Source: DASSUC01 sp035649895 (GTDB lineage: Bacteria > Actinomycetota > Actinomycetes > Mycobacteriales > Micromonosporaceae). From it: DNA of 43,956 bases. Both the position numbers and the translations under genes were made by a program. The first letter of the stretch is position 1. Each line of letters begins with the position of its first letter. Positions 15,293 to 21,480 of the stretch are shown here, one piece after another. The stretch spans positions 1 through 43,956 of the forward strand of contig DASRIS010000204.1 in assembly GCA_035649895.1 (NCBI GenBank), in the 5' to 3' direction. A model generated the notes under the pieces. That model worked only from the letters and a program-made list of their open reading frames with translations, was not told the DNA's origin and did no database searches.

Positions 15293-15718
15293 TCACGCTA
15301 GGGGGCGGGGCGCCGGTCTCGCTTCTCCGTTCCTGACCGGTCGCGTGTGGATCTTGGCGATGCAGGCCGGGATGGCGGCGCCCTCATCGTGACGGCGAGC
15401 CCGGTATGCGCTCGGGCTCTCGCCGACCAGCTCGGTGAAGCGCGAGCTGAACGACCCCAGCGAGGTGCAGCCGACCGCGAAGCAGACCTCCGTCACCGTC
15501 AGGTCACCTCGCCGCAGCAGCGCCTTGGCCCGCTCGATCCGGCGCGTCATCAGGTAGCTGTACGGCGTCTCCCCGAAGGCAGCGCGAAAGCTGCGGGAGA
15601 AGTGGCCCGGCGACATGAGGGCCACGCGTGCCAGCGCCGGAACGTCGAGCGGCTTGGCGTAGTCGCGGTCCATCAGGTCACGGGCCCGGCGCAGCCGGAC
15701 CAGGTCCTCCAGCGTCAC
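15293..15718 (-). CDS. AraC-family transcriptional regulator
   Basis: The 141-residue protein is essentially the AraC DNA-binding domain. The first HTH is LDVPALARVALMSPGHFSRS with FRAAFGETPYSYLMTRRIER, and the second is LTVTEVCFAVGCTSLGSFSS with RFTELVGESPSAYRAR. No effector-binding domain precedes it. I take GTG 15718 (VTLEDLVRLRRARDLMDRDY); the frame is open up to 15790. Short AraC proteins coupled to a VOC enzyme are common in actinobacteria and usually control that gene. The 3' end overlaps or abuts the VOC start. Confidence 0.85.
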   Translation of the reverse strand: MTLEDLVRLRRARDLMDRDYAKPLDVPALARVALMSPGHFSRSFRAAFGETPYSYLMTRRIERAKALLRRGDLTVTEVCFAVGCTSLGSFSSRFTELVGESPSAYRARRHDEGAAIPACIAKIHTRPVRNGEARPAPRPLA

Positions 15719-15844
15719 GCAACCACCATCCCACAGCGTCAGGCACCGCCGGCCCGGGTCACTCGGCCACAGCACCGCCGCGAACAACACCGAGCCGCTC
15801 AGTCGCGGGTACAGCTACGGACGTCACGACCTATGGCTGGCGTG

Positions 15845-16444
15845 CTAGCCGCCGGTGAGCAGCGCGCGGGTGGCCTCCCAGCCGTCGATGGCGGGGTCGA
15901 GCGTTGCCAGGCTGTCCGGACCGCGCAGGCGACGCCAGCCGGGTGCCCCGGCGACCAGCGCGGGGTCTGGGGCGGCGTCGCGGATGGCCTGCGCCGACCC
16001 GGTCTCCAGGGCCAGGTCCGGCAGCCAGCGCGGGGCGGGCAGCACCGTTGCGACCCCGAGCAGTCCGGGGCCGTCCAGCGCCGGAGCGACCGCGACCGGC
16101 CGGGTCGACAGCGGCCGGAGCAGCTTGGCGACGACCAGGCCGGGGACGTCTGGGGCGTCCGTGGCGACGACCACGGCCTGGGTGAACCCGGCCGCAGTCG
16201 CCGCGGCGAGGACCGGCCCCAGGGTCGCCTGCGGGACCTCGTACACGGGCATGCCCGGCCAGGCGACCGCGGCCGCCAGCGGCCGGTCGGCCGGCACCGC
16301 GGCGATGGCCGCCTCGACCTCGACCAGCGTGGCGAGCAGGTCCACCAGGTCCTCGGCGAGGGCGGCGCGCCACAAACCGGGGTCGATGCCGCCAGGTGCC
16401 CAGCGTCCGGGGGTGAGCAGCGCGATCACCACTCGAGAGGTCAT
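15845..16444 (-). CDS. DUF2064-like nucleotidyl/glycosyltransferase-fold protein
   Basis: The 199-residue protein starts MTSRVVIALLTPGRWAPGGI. The central TAAGFTQAVVVATDAPDVPG resembles the strand and Asp-rich loop of GT-A-type nucleotide-diphospho-sugar transferases of the DUF2064/CofC-like group. Nothing identifies a substrate. The sequence is alanine/proline-rich, and an alternative start at 16534 only adds a read-through of the neighbouring gene. It lies 4 bp after the metalloprotease gene stop, so the two are co-transcribed. Confidence 0.6.
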   Translation of the reverse strand: MTSRVVIALLTPGRWAPGGIDPGLWRAALAEDLVDLLATLVEVEAAIAAVPADRPLAAAVAWPGMPVYEVPQATLGPVLAAATAAGFTQAVVVATDAPDVPGLVVAKLLRPLSTRPVAVAPALDGPGLLGVATVLPAPRWLPDLALETGSAQAIRDAAPDPALVAGAPGWRRLRGPDSLATLDPAIDGWEATRALLTGG

Positions 16445-16448
16445 CGCC

Positions 16449-16982
16449 TCAGTCTTCCGCAAACGCCAGCCCGCTTGCGGCGCACACGCCCTCCAGGTAG
16501 CCACGCGCCCGCTCCGCCCGGGGGTAGCGGGCAACCAGCGCCCAGAAGTCCGCGTTATGGCTGGGTATGACGAGATGTGTCAGCTCGTGGAGCAGGACGT
16601 AGTCAACGACCCAGCCCGGCATGTCCTGCATCCGGCTGGAGATCCGGATTGTCCGGTCCACCGGCGTGCAGGAGCCCCACCGGCCGTTCTGGTTGGCAAC
16701 CCAACGCACGCTGGCGGGCGTGGCCTGGGCTGCGTGGTCGGGTAGGTAGCGCGCGGTGAGCCGGCGGGCGCGAGTGAGCAGCTCCGAGTCGGTGCGCCGG
16801 CTGCGCTGCTCCCGGGCTGCCAGCCGGGCGAGCATCCGGTCAACCCACTCATTCTCCTCAGTCCGGGAGAAATGGTCGGGAATCAGCACCACGACGCGCT
16901 CCCCGTCGCGGTAGGCGGAGACCGTCCGGCACCGGCGCTGGCTGCGCCGGACCTCGACCACCGGTTTGCGCACGGACTTCAT
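16449..16982 (-). CDS. YgjP-like (M48-related) zinc metallopeptidase
   Basis: The 177-residue protein is of the YgjP/WLM DUF45 type. The zinc motif is VDYVLLHELTHLVIPSHNAD (HExxH followed by a downstream His), preceded by the family motif NGRWGSCTPVDRTIRISSRM. The N-terminal part (VEVRRSQRRCRTVSAYRDG) is a conserved beta region. Such proteins are cytoplasmic; their substrates are not established. The gene is first in a two-gene operon with the DUF2064-like gene. Confidence 0.88.
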   Translation of the reverse strand: MKSVRKPVVEVRRSQRRCRTVSAYRDGERVVVLIPDHFSRTEENEWVDRMLARLAAREQRSRRTDSELLTRARRLTARYLPDHAAQATPASVRWVANQNGRWGSCTPVDRTIRISSRMQDMPGWVVDYVLLHELTHLVIPSHNADFWALVARYPRAERARGYLEGVCAASGLAFAED

Positions 16983-17227
16983 CGGGTATGCCGAGCCACC
17001 GTGCCTGGGTTGCCGCCCACGCAGGGCACGCTAACCGCCCCGCGCCAGGGGCGCGCAAGAGTCAACCTGCCAACCCTAGGAGTTAGGGACTGGTTGATGG
17101 AGAGAAGTCCGGAATATTCCTGAGCCGACCTCGCCCGACCTGTCGCGCCCGAACCAGCCGCGGCGATGCTCGGCAGCTTCTGCCGAGACGGTGCGGCCGG
17201 GGCAGGAAGATCGATGAGGAGACTGCC

Positions 17228-17389
17228 GTGACAAGCAAGACTGCGAGCTACAACGGCTACTGCGTCAAGTGCAAGGAGAAGCGGGACTTCGAAGGGACCG
17301 TCGAGGTGTCGAAGACCGGCATGCGGATGGCCAAGGGCAAGTGCCCGGTCTGCGGCACGACCGTGAACCGGATCCTCGGCAAGGCCTGA
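17228..17389 (+). CDS. DUF5679 small zinc-ribbon protein
   Basis: The 53-residue protein has a GTG start with GAGGAG upstream. Two Cys pairs, YCVKCKEK and GKCPVCGTT, form a compact zinc ribbon of the DUF5679 family found across actinobacteria, close in look to DNA topoisomerase I C-terminal zinc fingers. It is basic and probably binds nucleic acid. The upstream region (16983-17227) contains an inverted repeat CCCTA/TAGGG at 17074-17088 and a palindrome GGAATATTCC at 17111-17120, either of which could be an operator. A strong hairpin follows 56 bp after the stop. Confidence 0.88.
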   Translation: MTSKTASYNGYCVKCKEKRDFEGTVEVSKTGMRMAKGKCPVCGTTVNRILGKA

Positions 17390-17444
17390 CGGTCTGGCGG
17401 GCTGCGGAGCTGACGGGCTGCGGCTGGCGGGCTGCGGAGCCGCC

Positions 17445-17473
17445 GCAGGGGCGCGCGGGCCGCGCGCCCCTGC
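17445..17473 (+). terminator. Hairpin terminator after the DUF5679 gene
   Basis: GCAGGGGCGCGCG and CGCGCGCCCCTGC pair perfectly over 13 bp around a GGC loop. There is no T-tract, as is often the case in high-GC actinobacteria. Two copies of CTGGCGGGCTGCGGAGC (17394-17410, 17424-17440) precede it. Confidence 0.65.
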
Positions 17474-17541
17474 TGTCGCTGCCAGCGCACCCCTGCAGCA
17501 TGCGGCGCGATACGGACCGTCGCCACCGCCTGGCCTGTACC

Positions 17542-17604
17542 TGTGGACAACCCGGCGTGTCGCTGTGGATAACCCGGTGAATGTGGAGGCGTGGCTGTGG
17601 ATAG
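17542..17604 (+). promoter_or_regulatory. Cluster of three DnaA-box-like sites
   Basis: TGTGGACAA (17542-17550), TGTGGATAA (17564-17572) and TGTGGATAG (17596-17604) lie in the same orientation within 63 bp. The first two are exact complements of TTGTCCACA (the actinobacterial-preferred DnaA box) and TTATCCACA (the classic consensus); the third has one change. This region upstream of the ThiF-like gene could bind DnaA. Confidence 0.6.
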
Positions 17605-17624
17605 CGGATGAGTGGCCGCCGAAT

Positions 17625-17643
17625 GGGTGACAACGTGTCACCC
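17625..17643. promoter_or_regulatory. Inverted repeat directly before the ThiF-like gene start
   Basis: GGGTGACA (17625-17632), ACG and TGTCACCC (17636-17643) form a perfect 8-bp inverted repeat ending 1 bp before ATG 17645. It covers the place where a ribosome-binding site would be. It could be a repressor operator or an RNA hairpin that limits initiation. Confidence 0.5.
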
Positions 17644-17644
17644 C

Positions 17645-18784
17645 ATGAGCCGTCCCGTCCTGCTTCCCGGCATCGCCGCGCTCTGGCGCGGTCCCCGTAC
17701 CCTCCAGCTCGGCCTCGACCCGCAACGGGCCGTGGTGCTGGAGCTCAGCAACCCGGCCACCGCCCGCCTGCTGCCGCTGCTGGACGGGGCGCGCACCGAG
17801 TCGGCGGTCCTGGCCGAGGCGAGCCGCCGCGGGGTGGACGAGGCCGACGCCCGGGCGCTCCTGGACACCCTGCGCAGCCAGGGGCTGGTTGTCGCTGCGC
17901 ACGCGCTGCTGCCCAGCAGCATGCCGGAGCGGATGCGGGGGCGCCTGGGCGGTGAGGCCACCGCCCTCGCGCTGCGCGGCGCAGGCGCCCCGGGCACCCC
18001 GGCCACGATCCTGCGACGCCGCGCCGGTGCCGGCGTCAAGATCACGGGGCGTGGGCGGCTCGCCCTGCCGATCGCGGTGGCGCTGGCCGCGGCTGGCGTC
18101 GGGCACCTCGACCCGCGGCTGGACGGCCGCATCGAGCCTGGCGAGCCCGCCACCGGCGGCCTCACCGCGGACTACGTACGCCGACCGCGCGAGCAGGCGA
18201 CGATCGAGGCGATCGGCCGGGTGTCTCCGGGGACCCAGGTCGGGCCCTTGCGCCGGGCCGACACGAGCTTCGTGGTCCAGGTCGGCATGACTGCGCCGGC
18301 GCGGCTGCACGCCATGGCGTACCGCCAGCACCGGCTGGCCCACCTCGCGGTGACGATGCGGGACGGCACCGCGGTGGTCGGGCCGCTCGTGCCGCCACGC
18401 GGCGCGCCCTGCCTCAACTGCCTGGAGCTGCACCGCCGCGACCGGGACCCGGCCTGGCCGTCGCTCGCGGCCCAGCTCGCCACGGCGTACGCCGGTGCTC
18501 CGCACGCCACCGTGCTCGCGCCGGCCGGACCGCCCTCGCCGGCCCGGCCGGGCGACGGCGTCAGCGAGGCATGCCCGGCCACCACCGCCTTTGTGGCCGC
18601 CGGGTACGCCGCCGCGGAGGTGCTCCGCTACCTCGACGGTGAGGCGCCGCACACGCTGGGCGTCACGGTGGAGATCTCCGCCGCCGGGGTCGACCGGCGG
18701 CGCAGCTGGTCGGCGCACCCGGAGTGTGACTGCGTCGGGCGGCGGCACAGGCCGACGGTCCGACCAGCCCTGGCGCATGGGTGA
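17645..18784 (+). CDS. ThiF/E1-like protein of the TOMM cyclodehydratase type
   Basis: The 379-residue protein starts MSRPVLLPGIAALWRGPRT. The N-terminal 90 residues look like the peptide-binding winged fold seen ahead of E1-like domains in cyclodehydratase C-type proteins (LELSNPATARLLPLLDG). A ThiF-like Rossmann segment follows: KITGRGRLALPIAVALAAAG with VGHLDPRLDGRIEP. Two Cys pairs, CLNC near 256-259 and ECDC near 361-363, would bind zinc. The gene is in the conserved block with the ABC1 kinase, whose start overlaps or abuts its stop. No precursor peptide or YcaO gene is nearby, so a RiPP pathway is not supported; a housekeeping peptide- or protein-modifying role is more likely. The function is uncertain. 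Confidence 0.7.
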   Translation: MSRPVLLPGIAALWRGPRTLQLGLDPQRAVVLELSNPATARLLPLLDGARTESAVLAEASRRGVDEADARALLDTLRSQGLVVAAHALLPSSMPERMRGRLGGEATALALRGAGAPGTPATILRRRAGAGVKITGRGRLALPIAVALAAAGVGHLDPRLDGRIEPGEPATGGLTADYVRRPREQATIEAIGRVSPGTQVGPLRRADTSFVVQVGMTAPARLHAMAYRQHRLAHLAVTMRDGTAVVGPLVPPRGAPCLNCLELHRRDRDPAWPSLAAQLATAYAGAPHATVLAPAGPPSPARPGDGVSEACPATTAFVAAGYAAAEVLRYLDGEAPHTLGVTVEISAAGVDRRRSWSAHPECDCVGRRHRPTVRPALAHG

Positions 18785-18794
18785 GAATCAAAGC

Positions 18795-20132
18795 GTGACG
18801 GACATCCCGCGAAGCGCCGTGTCCCGCTCCGCCAAGCTCGCCGCGCTGCCGCTCGGCCTCGCCGGGCGGGCCGCGCTGGGGCTCGGCAAGCGGGTCACCG
18901 GGATCGCCGCCGAGGTGGTCTCGGCCGACATCCAGCGGCGCACCGCCGAGCACCTCTTCTCCGTGCTGGGCCAGCTCAAGGGCGGCGCCATGAAGGTGGG
19001 CCAAGCGCTGAGCGTGTTCGAGGCGGCGATGCCGGAGGAGCTTGCCGGGCCGTACCGGCAGGCGCTGACCCGGCTGCAGGAGGCCGCCCCACCGCTGCCC
19101 GCGGCGAGCGTGCACCGGGTGCTCGCGGCGTCGCTGGGCGAACAGTGGCGGGCACGGTTCGTCGAGTTCGACGACGCGCCCGTCGCCGCGGCGAGCATCG
19201 GGCAGGTGCACCGGGCGGTGTGGCGCGTGCCGCGCCGGCGGGCCAGGCGCGAGGTCGCGGTGAAGATCCAGTATCCGGGCGCCGGGGACGCCCTCCTCTC
19301 CGACCTGGCCCAGCTCTCCCGCCTGGCCCACCTGTTCAAGGTCCTTCAGCCGGGGCTCGACATCAAGCCGCTCGTCACCGAGCTGCGTGCGCGCATCACC
19401 GAGGAGCTCGACTACGAGCTGGAGGCCACGGCGCAGCGGGCGTTCGCCCGGGCGTACGCCGGCGACGACGAGATCCACGTCCCGCGTGTGGTCGCCTGCG
19501 CGTCCCGCGTGCTGGTCACCGAGTGGCTCGACGGCACTCCCCTGTCCCAGCTGATCAGGGCCGGCGCCCAGCCGGAGCGGGACCGCGCCGGCAGGCTCCT
19601 GGCGACCCTGCACTTCTCCGCCCCGCAGCGGGTGGGCCTGCTGCACGCCGACCCGCACCCCGGCAACTTCCGGATGCTGCCCGACGGGCGGCTCGGGGTC
19701 CTCGACTTCGGCGCGGTGGCGCGGCTGCCCGGCGGCCACCCGGAGCCGATCGGCCGGCTCACCCGGCTGGCCCTGGCCGGTGACGCCGCGGGCGTACTGG
19801 CCGGCCTGCGGGCCGAGGGGTTCGTCCGGGCAGCGGCTGACATCGACGCCCAAGCCGTGCTCTACTACCTGCTACCGATGCTCGACCCGATCGCCGTGGA
19901 CGAGTTCCGGTTCACCCGGGCCTGGCTGCGCGGCGAGGCGGCCCGGGTGGCCAACCCGCGCAGCCCAGCCTTTGAGCTGGGCCGCCGCCTCAACCTTCCG
20001 CCGTCGTACCTGCTCGTGCACCGGGTCACGCTCGGCTCGATCGGGGTCCTCTGCCAGCTTGAGGCGCAGGCGCCGTACCGCGCGATCCTGGCCCGGTGGC
20101 TGCCGGGCTTCGCCGAGCCGCTAGCGGCCTGA
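18795..20132 (+). CDS. ABC1/AarF/UbiB-family atypical kinase
   Basis: The 445-residue protein has the full set of ABC1 motifs: the KxGQ helix (LGQLKGGAMKVGQALS), the alanine-rich nucleotide loop (APVAAASIGQVHRA), the VAVKIQYP lysine, the EELDYELEA motif, the catalytic LLHADPHPGNF, and DFG in VLDFGAV. UbiB-like proteins are ATPases/kinases linked to lipid or quinone metabolism; members in Mycobacterium sit in the same neighbourhood (Rv3197). GTG 18795 (VTDIPRSAVSR) is preferred; ATG 18777 overlaps the upstream stop and would add 6 residues. It is probably co-expressed with the ThiF-like gene. No transmembrane helix pair is obvious at the C-terminus, only hydrophobic stretches. Confidence 0.92.
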   Translation: MTDIPRSAVSRSAKLAALPLGLAGRAALGLGKRVTGIAAEVVSADIQRRTAEHLFSVLGQLKGGAMKVGQALSVFEAAMPEELAGPYRQALTRLQEAAPPLPAASVHRVLAASLGEQWRARFVEFDDAPVAAASIGQVHRAVWRVPRRRARREVAVKIQYPGAGDALLSDLAQLSRLAHLFKVLQPGLDIKPLVTELRARITEELDYELEATAQRAFARAYAGDDEIHVPRVVACASRVLVTEWLDGTPLSQLIRAGAQPERDRAGRLLATLHFSAPQRVGLLHADPHPGNFRMLPDGRLGVLDFGAVARLPGGHPEPIGRLTRLALAGDAAGVLAGLRAEGFVRAAADIDAQAVLYYLLPMLDPIAVDEFRFTRAWLRGEAARVANPRSPAFELGRRLNLPPSYLLVHRVTLGSIGVLCQLEAQAPYRAILARWLPGFAEPLAA

Positions 20133-20276
20133 CCAGACGGCCCGACGCAGCGCATGACCCCCGGGTACGACCCGGTGGCGAGACCCGGTCGGTATGGCTC
20201 GCTCGGCATGACCCGGGGCATGTCTTGGCCGGCGTGCGGCCGGGCGGTCTGACCCGGCGATCCGACCCGGCGGTAC

Positions 20277-20320
20277 GGACGGACGCCCGCACCGGGATGT
20301 CCCGGTGCGGGCGTCCGTCC
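20277..20320. terminator. Bidirectional hairpin terminator
   Basis: Two arms of 21 bp (20277-20297 and 20300-20320) are perfectly complementary with only TG between them. It lies between the convergent ABC1 gene and the small gene downstream of whiB7. There is no T-tract. This is the longest perfect stem in the window. Confidence 0.8.
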
Positions 20321-20335
20321 TCTGGTAGCGGTCTC

Positions 20336-20473
20336 TTACCAGGCGCTCAGCCGGCGGTCCTGCTCGCGCAGCGAAGACATGGCGATGCGACGGGCGGATC
20401 GGGAAGCCTCAGACCGGGCGCTCTGAGGCCTGCGCATTCGTGCGCGGGCCAGGGCTTCGTTGATGAGATACAT
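20336..20473 (-). CDS. Small arginine-rich protein downstream of whiB7
   Basis: The 45-residue protein (MYLINEALARARMRRPQSAR and so on) starts at ATG 20473 with GAGGAG 7 nt upstream, the best ribosome-binding site in this interval. It is strongly basic, with RSEASRSARRIAMSS, and has a helical N-terminus. The same frame is open to ATG 20587, 1 bp after the whiB7 stop, which would give 83 residues coupled to whiB7; the internal Shine-Dalgarno favours the short form. I do not know its function. The frame ends just before the bidirectional hairpin. It is likely a whiB7 co-transcribed stress-response peptide, by inference only. Confidence 0.6.
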   Translation of the reverse strand: MYLINEALARARMRRPQSARSEASRSARRIAMSSLREQDRRLSAW

Positions 20474-20588
20474 CGCGGTGCTCCTCGGTCGGGTGGCGTT
20501 CACGATCTGGTTCGTCGCCGGGACGGCCGGCCGGAGCGTACGGCTGCCCAGCTGTCCGGGTGCGATGGTGCCTGCGTAGGTGGTCATG

Positions 20589-20948
20589 TCAGGCCGCCAT
20601 CCGGACGTTGGCCGCGCCCACCAGGGCCCGGGTCCGGGCCTCCGCCTCCACCCGCAGGACCGCGTCGCGCGCGATGTCCTCCTTGCGCGGACGCCCCCGC
20701 GGCCGCTTGCGCGGCACGACCGCACCGCGCTCGAAGATCTCGCCGCCCCAGACGCCCCACGGCTCTGCGCGCTCCAGCGCCCCGGCCAGGCACTCCACGC
20801 GCAGCGGGCACTCCGCGCACAGCGACTTGGCCAGCTCCAGCTCGGCTGGCGAGTCAGCGAACCACAGGTCGGGGTCGAACTTCCGGCACGGTAGCTCGAC
20901 CGCCCTCGGCTCGACCCTCGGGTCGAGCAGGGCCAGTGCCAGACTCAT
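20589..20948 (-). CDS. whiB7: WhiB7 redox-responsive transcription factor
   Basis: The 119-residue Wbl protein has four Fe-S cysteines (Cys21, Cys44, Cys47, Cys53; LCAECPLRVEC), the GVWGG turn (65-69) that contacts sigma, and a C-terminal AT-hook PRGRPRKE (83-90), which is specific to WhiB7/WblC. The family activates intrinsic antibiotic resistance genes with the principal sigma factor at promoters with AT-rich sequence near -35. ATG 20948 has AAAGAGGTGA upstream. A long leader holds a transcription attenuator. The gene sits beside uvrD2, as in mycobacteria. The start overlaps the stop of a read-through frame, discussed under rejected items. Confidence 0.96.
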   Translation of the reverse strand: MSLALALLDPRVEPRAVELPCRKFDPDLWFADSPAELELAKSLCAECPLRVECLAGALERAEPWGVWGGEIFERGAVVPRKRPRGRPRKEDIARDAVLRVEAEARTRALVGAANVRMAA

Positions 20949-21000
20949 CGCCCGGTCACCTCTTTCTTTCGTGCGGTCTTGTGGACCGACAGTTCTGGGT

Positions 21001-21050
21001 GGAGAAAAAGACTGAGGCCGCGGATCCCGTTTTGCGGGTTCCGCGGCCTC
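21001..21050 (-). terminator. whiB7 leader terminator (attenuator)
   Basis: On the minus strand GAGGCCGCGG (21041-21050 side) pairs with CCGCGGCCTC (21014-21023 side), extended by a further A-T pair, one mismatch and four pairs around a CAAAA loop. It is followed by AGTCTTTTTCTCC with T5. This is a strong intrinsic terminator that would stop transcription 50 nt before the whiB7 ATG. Confidence 0.9.
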
Positions 21051-21103
21051 GAGGTGAGCCGGAAATGGATCTTGTCAGACCGGCCTGCCTCGAGGTGGAA
21101 CCC
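21036..21103 (-). promoter_or_regulatory. whiB7 antiterminator (alternative fold)
   Basis: Two upstream segments can pair with the 5' arm of the terminator and so prevent it. 21097-21103 (GGGTTCC in the RNA) is fully complementary to 21036-21042 (GGAACCC), and 21088-21095 (CCTCGAGG) is fully complementary to its copy at 21047-21054. The fold gives 15 pairs with a 1 by 4 internal loop. The upstream strand overlaps the last codons of the leader ORF, which stops at 21075-21077. A ribosome finishing that ORF would mask it and permit termination; a ribosome stalled earlier would leave it free. Confidence 0.7.
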
Positions 21104-21353
21104 CACTAGCACCATCGATGAGCACGTTGATCTTGCGTCCCGTGGACCCACTGGTCCCCTTGGTCCCATATGCAGCCGCTGCAGCCGCCGCCACCCAGCG
21201 CTGAGACTGCGGGACGCCGACGACCGAAGCCGCCCGGGCAGCCGGACGGCCCACGACGCATACGTGGGCAGTGGCGGCGACGGACCGACCCAGGACACCG
21301 GCCTGCGGGAAGGCAGGCAGCATCGACGGTCGCTCGGTCGGCATCAGCTTCAC
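21075..21353 (-). CDS. whiB7 leader ORF (92 residues)
   Basis: The start is GTG 21353 with AGGAGG 8 nt upstream; a GTG at 21362 would overlap the Shine-Dalgarno. The peptide starts MKLMPTERPSMLPAFPQAGV-like, is rich in Ala, Gly and Val, has a run of seven alanines and ends RGRPV. It has no recognised domain. The stop is 25 nt before the terminator hairpin, placing a terminating ribosome over part of the antiterminator strand, the layout expected for a regulatory leader peptide. A 7-codon frame (ATG 21382) ends in the Shine-Dalgarno. It may be a real small protein in addition to a sensor. Confidence 0.55.
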   Translation of the reverse strand: MKLMPTERPSMLPAFPQAGVLGRSVAATAHVCVVGRPAARAASVVGVPQSQRWVAAAAAAAYGTKGTSGSTGRKINVLIDGASGVPPRGRPV

Positions 21354-21480
21354 CGTCGTCACCTCCTGTCTCCTCCAGCCATCGCGTGGTCTCGCTCTTC
21401 CTTCCCGAGCAGCGTGAACGTCGCCGCAGAGAAGGTGTGTCCGCAGGCTATGCCGCCTCTGGTCACCGGGGCAATCGAAT

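Noticed and set aside
17645..18784. RiPP (azoline) biosynthetic cluster
   Set aside because: The ThiF-like protein lacks YcaO, dehydrogenase and precursor neighbours and lies in a conserved housekeeping block.
20945..21298. 117-codon frame through the whiB7 leader that ends in ATGA at the whiB7 start
   Set aside because: It reads across the terminator hairpin and T-tract, has no ribosome site, and its composition is not protein-like. The 92-residue leader ORF in another frame has AGGAGG.
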